A DNA stretch of 64,000 nt from Hominimerdicola alba (GTDB lineage: Bacteria; Bacillota; Clostridia; Oscillospirales; Ruminococcaceae). The stretch spans positions 1-64,000 of the forward strand of contig NZ_FOKQ01000021.1 in NCBI RefSeq assembly GCF_900112155.1. Direction: 5' to 3'. This document shows positions 59,263 to 64,000 of this stretch, in pieces (positions within the stretch are counted from its first letter, which is position 1; each line of letters opens with the position of its first letter). The translations under genes were made by a program, and so were the position numbers. Under the pieces are notes generated by a model that was not told the DNA's origin, did not search any database, and saw only the letters and a list, made by a program, of their open reading frames with translations.

Positions 59263-59733
59263 GTGCCTGATTCAAAGAATAAGAACCGAGACAACGATAG
59301 TGCGAGAGATTTCGATGGTACCATTGCGAATAAAACTCGCTTCGGAGTATATTTTTTTTCGGAGACATTAAAAACAGTTGACTGCTTATACAAAAGCGAC
59401 AGCTGCTCAAACAGATCGGAATTCGTTGAAAAAGCAGTTCGCTTCTACTGTGGTTATCTGCTGCAGAACAAGCCCGAACTCATCGAATACCTTGCGCCAC
59501 AAATCGGTACGATAACTGACGGAATAATAAAAGGTTCGGAACAAAGATTGTCGAGAGCGCTTTTCAAATTGGCTGTTGAAGTCGGTGTGCAGACTCATGT
59601 ACTTGCAGCGATAAATGATATTGATAACAGTACACTGTTCAAGCTGCGCAGTATGGTCAGTGATGAAGTCAGACGGACAAATGGCATAATCAATTTTGAA
59701 AATGCGCTGAGATATCAGCGGAATGAAGAATAG
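59263..59733 (+). CDS. Ribbon-helix-helix relaxosome-type accessory protein
   Basis: A protein of 156 residues. GTG at 59263 is the only start in frame before the conserved part; AAAGGTGG lies 12 bases upstream. The segment RFGVYFFSETLKTVDCLYKS and SNRSEFVEKAVRFYCGYLL is a ribbon-helix-helix domain, followed by helices that could oligomerise. Position beside the presumed oriT suggests a MobC/TraY-like role in bending DNA for the relaxase. The hairpin at 59737-59765 closes this part. Confidence 0.75.
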   Translation: MPDSKNKNRDNDSARDFDGTIANKTRFGVYFFSETLKTVDCLYKSDSCSNRSEFVEKAVRFYCGYLLQNKPELIEYLAPQIGTITDGIIKGSEQRLSRALFKLAVEVGVQTHVLAAINDIDNSTLFKLRSMVSDEVRRTNGIINFENALRYQRNEE

Positions 59734-59736
59734 ATA

Positions 59737-59765
59737 CAGCCGCATTCTTCTGAAGAGTGCGGCTG
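59737..59765 (+). terminator. Hairpin after the accessory gene
   Basis: CAGCCGCA (59737-59744) / TGCGGCTG (59758-59765) with TTCTTCTGAAGAG between, itself partly paired. Followed by ATACATAAAATATTT, so only a weak terminator. Confidence 0.55.
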
Positions 59766-59778
59766 ATACATAAAATAT

Positions 59779-59807
59779 TTGACTAGGAAAAAAGATTATG
59801 ATATAAT
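59779..59807 (+). promoter_or_regulatory. Promoter of the carbonic anhydrase gene
   Basis: TTGACT (59779-59784), 17-base spacer, TATAAT (59802-59807). Confidence 0.8.
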
Positions 59808-59837
59808 TTATATAATCTTTTGAAAGGACGTGATACC

Positions 59838-60410
59838 ATGACACTTGAATACAAAGTCAGTGCTGACCGGGCACTGGAGATGCTTAAGGGAGGCAATAAA
59901 AAATATCTTGCAGCAAAAACAAGTCTTGGCGATATCTCCCCTGAAAAACGCAGAGAGACCTGCAAGAATGGTCAGCAGCCATACGCTGTCATTGTCACCT
60001 GTTCTGATTCAAGGGTGCTTCCTGAAAGCATTTTCAGCGCAGGCATCGGTGATTTATTCGTTATACGTGTTGCCGGCAATGTCATGGATGATCATCAGCT
60101 AGGTTCTATTGAATATGCCGCAGAGCATCTAGGAATACGTCTGATCGTAGTTCTAGGTCACGATCATTGCGGCGCAGTTGATGCGGCGATTAATCACGAT
60201 CCGGACGGATATATAAAGTTTATAACTGATGAGATCAAAATAGCAATAGGTGATGAGCAGGATGACTATAAAGCTTGCTGTCTGAATGTAAAACACAGTG
60301 TTGATGTTATCGAAAGCAGCTTTGAGATACATCGTGAAGAAGAACATGGACTGAAAGTCATCGGAGCACTGTACAGGCTGGATGACGGAAAAGTGGAATT
60401 TAATATATGA
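59838..60410 (+). CDS. Beta-class carbonic anhydrase
   Basis: A protein of 190 residues converting CO2 and water to bicarbonate. The ATG at 59838 follows AAAGGACG. The zinc ligands are all visible: Cys in VTCSDSRVLPE (with the Asp-Arg dyad), and His and Cys in LGHDHCGAVDAA. VIRVAGNV and GSIEYAAEHLG are further family blocks. Length and order are standard. It has its own strong promoter and terminator and sits between a relaxosome accessory gene and the relaxase, so it is a cargo insertion. Useful in a CO2-rich gut for carboxylation; benefit to the element is inference. Confidence 0.93.
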   Translation: MTLEYKVSADRALEMLKGGNKKYLAAKTSLGDISPEKRRETCKNGQQPYAVIVTCSDSRVLPESIFSAGIGDLFVIRVAGNVMDDHQLGSIEYAAEHLGIRLIVVLGHDHCGAVDAAINHDPDGYIKFITDEIKIAIGDEQDDYKACCLNVKHSVDVIESSFEIHREEEHGLKVIGALYRLDDGKVEFNI

Positions 60411-60418
60411 TTATTGAC

Positions 60419-60447
60419 AGAGCCGAATTTTATCGGCTCTTTTTTAT
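60419..60447 (+). terminator. Terminator of the carbonic anhydrase gene
   Basis: AGAGCCGA (60419-60426) / TCGGCTCT (60433-60440), then TTTTTT. It also lies just before the relaxase ribosome site, with no promoter visible between. Confidence 0.88.
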
Positions 60448-60461
60448 TATAAGGAGGAACA

Positions 60462-62423
60462 ATGCCAACATCTCAAATAATCGTGACCAGCCGATACATC
60501 AAAAGCGGTACAAATAAAACCAGATCCAGGCGTTCCAATTACACAAAGTATATTGCTACAAGAGAATCAGTAGAAAAACGACCGCAGAACATAAATCAGG
60601 CAACTCAAAATCAGAAACAGCTTATAAATGAACTTCTGACCGAGTTTCCGAAAGCAAAACAGTTTCTTGAATACGAAGATTATTCTTCAAAGCCAACAGC
60701 TGAGAATGCTTCCGAACTGATAAACACTATCGTAGAACGGTACGCTGATGTGATCGGCAACCGCAGAAACTTTGTAGATTATGTTGCAAAGCGTCCCGGT
60801 GCGGAAAAGCGTGGTGAACATGGTTTATTCAATGATAAAGATGACTCTATTGACCTGAATGCAGTTGCCAATGAAGTTGCAAACCATCCGGGCAATGTAT
60901 GGACTCATGTTGTATCACTTCGCAGAGAAGATGCAGTTCGTCTTGGTTATACAAATTCGGATATGTGGCGAGAACTTGTCAAAAGACATATTGCAGATAT
61001 TGCGCAAGCACAAAACATTCCTCTTGCAGATTTAAAATGGTATGCCGCATTTCATGATACGACTCATCATCCGCATATCCATATGATCGTTTATTCCAAG
61101 AATCCAAAGAAGGGTTATCTTACCAAACAGGGTATTGAAAAAATCCGTTCCGTATTTGCAAATGATATTTTTCAGGATGAGTTGAAAAGCATCTATCAGC
61201 AGCAGACTTTGACTCGAGATGAATTGAAAACACTATCGGATAATCAGTTACATGAAATTCTTTCGAAAATCGGCAGAGGTGATTTCAACGATGATCTTAT
61301 CTTGGCAGTCAAAAAACTTCATGAACAATTGAAAACAGCAAAAGGCAAAAAAGTCTACGGTTATCTTCCAAAAGAGATAAAGCATACCGTTGATGAGATA
61401 TTTTCTATGCTGGCTCAGAACGAACATATTGCTAAACTCTATGAAAAATGGTGTGAACTGGAGAATCTTAAAAACAAGACTTATACGCTTAAGTCAAAGT
61501 CATTTCCGTCTCTGACAGAAAACAAGGAATTCAGGTCTGTGAAAAACATGATCATTCGTTCAGTTTTGAAAATGGATGAGCAGATAATAGATGAACACGA
61601 GCCTAACATTTCGGAACCGACAAAGGTCGATTATTGTATTGCAGAAGATGAAAACAAAAAAGCCATGCGGTGCATGGCTGAGGAATACATTACGGGTGAA
61701 CAAATAGAGCAGGATATTGACAAAGGAATCGAAATCCTGACTGAACTTGCGGATAATGGTGATTCATTATCCGCTTACAAGTTAGGAAAGATTTATTTCT
61801 CAGGTGAGATGGTATTCAGAGATTATGATATTGCAGAAAGATATCTTCGGCAAGCATCAGATGATGAAAACGAATTTGCAATGTATACGCTTGCCAAGCT
61901 ATACCTGACTGAAGAAAGATATGATTTAGCTAAAGCGGTCGATGTGCTTAACATGGCGTGTAAGAAATCCGCAATAAAACCTTATGCTGCATATACTTAT
62001 GCAAAAATACTGCTTGATAAGAATGAATATCATGATACACAGAGGGCAGTGCAGCTCCTTGAAGAAACATCAAACGAGAACAACTGGTGCTCGTATCTTC
62101 TTGGCAAGGTGTATTTATACGGAAATGATGACACAGAACCAGATGGTGCAAGAGCTGCCGAATTGCTTAAACAGTCGGCTGAAGATGGTAATAAGTACGC
62201 TGAGAATCTTCTGACTCATATCGATGATTATGATCAAGCACTTCTGATGAATACTGTCGTGAATTTGTTTGCAAGTTTAAGCCGTATTTTAGAAGAAGAC
62301 TATGACAGGAATCATCGGAAACTCCAATCGAAAGCAGACAATAAACTTCGCAGAATCATACAAAAGAAGAAAGAAGAACTCGGTATAAAGTCGGATGGAG
62401 TAGGTATCCATTATGATCAATGA
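60462..62423 (+). CDS. MOBP-type relaxase with C-terminal Sel1 repeats
   Basis: A protein of 653 residues that nicks and leads the transferred strand. The N-terminal relaxase domain (about 1-300) shows SNYTKYIATRE, the motif VVSLRREDAVRLGYTN, and HDTTHHPHIHMIVYS with the metal-binding His cluster, as in MobP3-type relaxases. A helical linker (300-410) follows. The C-terminal 200 residues hold about five Sel1/TPR-like repeats (AYKLGKIYFSGEM, YLLGKVYLYGNDD), probably a protein-binding scaffold, for example for VirD4. AAGGAGG supports the ATG. The gene ends at a terminator. Confidence 0.9.
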   Translation: MPTSQIIVTSRYIKSGTNKTRSRRSNYTKYIATRESVEKRPQNINQATQNQKQLINELLTEFPKAKQFLEYEDYSSKPTAENASELINTIVERYADVIGNRRNFVDYVAKRPGAEKRGEHGLFNDKDDSIDLNAVANEVANHPGNVWTHVVSLRREDAVRLGYTNSDMWRELVKRHIADIAQAQNIPLADLKWYAAFHDTTHHPHIHMIVYSKNPKKGYLTKQGIEKIRSVFANDIFQDELKSIYQQQTLTRDELKTLSDNQLHEILSKIGRGDFNDDLILAVKKLHEQLKTAKGKKVYGYLPKEIKHTVDEIFSMLAQNEHIAKLYEKWCELENLKNKTYTLKSKSFPSLTENKEFRSVKNMIIRSVLKMDEQIIDEHEPNISEPTKVDYCIAEDENKKAMRCMAEEYITGEQIEQDIDKGIEILTELADNGDSLSAYKLGKIYFSGEMVFRDYDIAERYLRQASDDENEFAMYTLAKLYLTEERYDLAKAVDVLNMACKKSAIKPYAAYTYAKILLDKNEYHDTQRAVQLLEETSNENNWCSYLLGKVYLYGNDDTEPDGARAAELLKQSAEDGNKYAENLLTHIDDYDQALLMNTVVNLFASLSRILEEDYDRNHRKLQSKADNKLRRIIQKKKEELGIKSDGVGIHYDQ

Positions 62424-62456
62424 GGAACGATCCAAAATGTGGGTCGCTCCTCTTTT
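62421..62456 (+). terminator. Terminator of the relaxase gene
   Basis: GAGGA-CGA-CC / GG-TCG-TCCTC with small mismatches, then TTTTTG. Confidence 0.7.
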
Positions 62457-62620
62457 TGTGAATTGTAATAATTTTTTTAAAATATAAAGAAGTATTCAGT
62501 TTTGTATTTCTAACCCAAAACAATAAGTCGTTTTATGAAGTGGCAGTGGTAGTTTATTACTCTTATGAACAAGTGATGGTGATTGCTGCTAAAGATGCTT
62601 ATACTTTTGATAATGAATGA

Positions 62621-62795
62621 CATCCACCATGGAAAAATAATCAGATTTTGGCTCCAAGTAATATCCACCGCACAATGTCAAGAATACTCAAAAACTGCGG
62701 TATTAATGGAAAGAAAGACATTGTTCACGCATTGCGTCATACATTCGCTACGCTACTTCTCAGACAATGAACTGATATTAAAGTCGTATCTGAGA
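62621..62795 (+). pseudogene. Tyrosine integrase, C-terminal remnant
   Basis: One frame reads APSNIHRTMSRILKNCGI and HALRHTFATLLLRQ, then a stop (TGA at 62768), then TDIKVVSES. Intact relatives have Gly at the stop (LLRQGTDIKVVSELLGH), so a GGA has become TGA. The frame is cut at 62796 by an IS66 end. The His-x-x-Arg box is kept but the nucleophile Tyr is gone. The preceding 62457-62620 is AT-rich without a recognisable frame. It could be the former integrase of the conjugative element. Confidence 0.75.
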
Positions 62796-63441
62796 GTAAG
62801 CGTATAACCCTCCGCACCTACCCCACCGAAGTCTAATGAAGTATAATAAACTCCAAGGAACACCATGAAGTAGATTGGACAATCCAAATTGGTCCATGGA
62901 GTTAATTAGAGTATATTAGACAGATAGGAGTTGGTAAAATATATGCAGTCAAATACGACAAGCATCACAACAATAAAGCAGGAAGTACGTTTGCAAGAAT
63001 GGACTGCACAGATCGAAGCGCAACAGGCAAGCGGTCTGACGATCCGGGAATGGTGCAAAGAAAACGGGATCAAGCCCAACACGTATTACAACCGCTTAAG
63101 AAAAGTTCGGGAGCAGTATATGGAGAAGCCTCCGGCCATCGTTCCTGTATCAATCCCTTGCTCAAACGAAAATATCCGCATCGAGAAAAACGGACTTCAA
63201 ATATCTCTTCCGGCAGATATATCTGCGGATACTCTGACCGCTTTGGTGCATGAGCTATGCTGAATGATCTGGCAGCGGACGCGCAGGTCTATCTTGTTAC
63301 GGGATACACCGACCTTCGACGCGGGATAGACGGTCTTGCGACTATCGTTCAGGCTCAGCTTCGACTTGACCCGTTCTCGAAAGCGTTGTTTTTGTTCTGC
63401 GGAAGACGCTGTGACCGCATCAAAGGTCTGCTGTGGGAAGG
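62796..63441 (+). mobile_element. IS66-family element, left part only
   Basis: The left end starts GTAAGCGTATAACCCTCCGC at 62796, the typical IS66 terminal sequence, followed by tnpA and tnpB. tnpB breaks at about 63441, where another element begins; the large tnpC and the right end are absent. Confidence 0.8.
62943..63263 (+). CDS. tnpA: IS66 TnpA-like accessory protein
   Basis: A protein of 106 residues. WTAQIEAQQASGLTIREWCK and ENGIKPNTYYNRLRKVRE form the helix-turn-helix of IS66 TnpA proteins; the C-terminal part (GLQISLPADISADTLTALV) is also typical. ATG at 62943 chosen; a TTG at 62931 touches AGGAG and is less likely. It overlaps tnpB by 7 bases, as usual in IS66, for coupled translation. 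Confidence 0.85.
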   Translation: MQSNTTSITTIKQEVRLQEWTAQIEAQQASGLTIREWCKENGIKPNTYYNRLRKVREQYMEKPPAIVPVSIPCSNENIRIEKNGLQISLPADISADTLTALVHELC

Positions 63442-63478
63442 CTTATCCGCAGGTTTTTGTTATCCGAATATTTATTAG
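63257..63478 (+). pseudogene. IS66 TnpB (Orf2), truncated
   Basis: The start matches IS66 Orf2 (VYLVTGYTDLRRGIDGLA, ALFLFCGRRCDRIKGLLWEG) for 62 codons. Intact proteins are near 115 residues and continue DGF. Here the frame passes at 63442 into foreign DNA and stops at 63476-63478 after LSAGFCYPNIY. Confidence 0.85.
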
Positions 63479-63536
63479 AGATAAGGCGTGTTCCTGCTGT
63501 TTAAGATAAATTTCGAAAAAAATATGTGCGGATAAC
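63443..63536. repeat. Repeated TTATCCG motifs at the start of an inserted element
   Basis: TTATCCGCA (63443-63451) and TGCGGATAA (63527-63535) are perfect inverted copies; a further GTTATCCG lies at 63459-63466, with CGGATAAC at 63529-63536. They begin exactly where tnpB breaks and precede a recombinase remnant, so they are probably recombinase-binding sites at the element end. Confidence 0.6.
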
Positions 63537-63556
63537 AATATTTGGGTGTATCATTA

Positions 63557-64000
63557 TCTCAGGAGGTATGTCTCGGACGAAAAAGGGATATCCATGAAAC
63601 GATTCCTTTTGAGAATTGCACTTTTGACTTCCTCCTTGACTACCGGAACTGGTTGCTCGACTACAAGAAACATACCAGAAGCACAGTCAACAACAGGCTT
63701 GCGGCAATAAAGTCATATGTTCGGTACGCTTCATCACGCGATGTTTCTCTCCAGTAGGTATATTTGAGCATTACCGATGTTCCATTTTTGCGCGTGGAAA
63801 AGAAGATGCGACCCATAATCGAGGAACGTTCAACGCTCAAAGCTTTTTTAGATGCTCCGCCCAATACAAGGACGGGATGCAGGGACACGATGATGCTTTC
63901 CGCTCTGTTTGACACGATGATACGCGCGGACGAACAGCAAAGCTGATTTCAAAGAAATATACATGGACGCAAAGAGAAATGGAGAAATCAAAGCCAGAAT
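63557..64000 (+). pseudogene. Decayed tyrosine recombinase (runs off the window)
   Basis: Pieces of a XerC/D-like enzyme in shifting frames: YLRRYVSDEKGIS, then after a frameshift near 63597 FDFLLDYRNWLLDYKKHTRS and VNNRLAAIKSYVRYA, a stop at 63755-63757, then LSITDVPFLRVEKKMRPIIE and NTRTGCRDTMMLSALFDTMI, and a further stop near 63945. The N-terminal core-binding domain and the first Arg box region are recognisable. Not functional as read. Related to the third RIT recombinase in pattern. Confidence 0.75.

Larger units (their letters stand above)
24431..62795. mobile_element. Integrative and conjugative element (Tn1549-like transfer module)
   Basis: Everything from the tRNA-Ser end to the decayed integrase is element-type: MOBP relaxase, VirD4, VirB6/VirB3/VirB4-like proteins, VirB2-like pilin, cell-wall proteins, SpoVG, orphan DNA methylases, an antirepressor, polyvalent-protein domains and a HipA-like kinase. 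Nearly all genes are on the plus strand and tightly packed, many with ATGA overlaps. The left edge is taken as the tRNA 3' end; the right edge is taken where the integrase remnant meets IS66. I found no repeat of the tRNA 3' end before 64000, so both edges are inference. The only integrase that could belong to the element is broken. Confidence 0.7.

Noticed and set aside
59334-59357. Possible further intragenic terminator before a run of eight Ts in the accessory gene
   Set aside because: The stem is only four base pairs (ACTC/GAGT), too weak to count with the other hairpins.
62800-62812. ACCCTCCGCACC near the right end, suspected as the duplicated tRNA-Ser 3' end
   Set aside because: It matches only a few bases of the tRNA end and is part of the IS66 terminal sequence.

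Overview
The window looks like chromosome of a rumen or gut Ruminococcus close to R. albus (Bacillota). The main reason is the left third: a family 9 endoglucanase, a family 10 xylanase and a repeat protein, all secreted and all ending in the roughly 90-residue carbohydrate-binding module (CBM37 type) typical of R. albus. Codon use, strong GGAGG ribosome sites, frequent TTG/GTG starts and textbook sigma-A promoters (17-bp spacers) fit a low-GC Firmicute. Species assignment is inference; no rRNA is present.

Layout. 1-245: the first 41 codons of an IS110-type transposase running off the left edge. 246-4540: an esterase and a large DUF4132 protein. 4746-16950: the fibre-degradation block, made of Cel9 (minus strand), a calcium-repeat/CBM37 protein, a hybrid LacI/degenerate-GGDEF/AraC regulator and a GH10 xylanase whose -10 region sits in an inverted repeat. 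17127-19296: a leucine-rich-repeat protein with a dockerin and a small lipoprotein. 19591-22770: a three-gene operon around a membrane-anchored solute-binding/von Willebrand A protein. 22972-24430: a metallophosphoesterase and tRNA-Ser(GGA).

24431 to about 62795: an integrative and conjugative element of the Tn1549-like type, apparently lodged next to tRNA-Ser. Its left cargo holds an amidoligase plus gamma-glutamylcyclotransferase operon and small ribbon-helix-helix proteins, followed by a DUF4314 gene cut in two by a complete RIT element (three overlapping tyrosine recombinases between 27-bp perfect inverted repeats). Next come a DUF262/DUF1524 defence-type protein, a cytosine methylase, an antirepressor, polyvalent-protein domains, an adenine methylase and SpoVG. 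Then follow surface proteins (transglutaminase-like lipoprotein, NlpC/P60-SpaA adhesin), a VirB2-like pilin, a Toprim protein, VirD4, VirB6-, VirB3- and VirB4-like proteins, a HipA-like kinase, a degenerate NlpC protein, a likely oriT, a carbonic anhydrase with its own promoter and terminator, and a MOBP relaxase fused to Sel1 repeats.

62621-64000: a graveyard of nested mobile DNA. A tyrosine integrase remnant is cut by an IS66-type element, and that is cut in tnpB by a further decayed tyrosine-recombinase element. No second copy of the tRNA-Ser end was found, so the right end of the conjugative element is uncertain and it is probably immobile by its own integrase.

The observations I find most worth following are the frame-restoring RIT insertion, the terminator-like hairpins buried inside the 5' parts of several conjugative-element genes (suggesting antitermination or translation-coupled polarity), the amidoligase/cyclotransferase operon behind a leader terminator, and the carbonic anhydrase set between the relaxosome genes.
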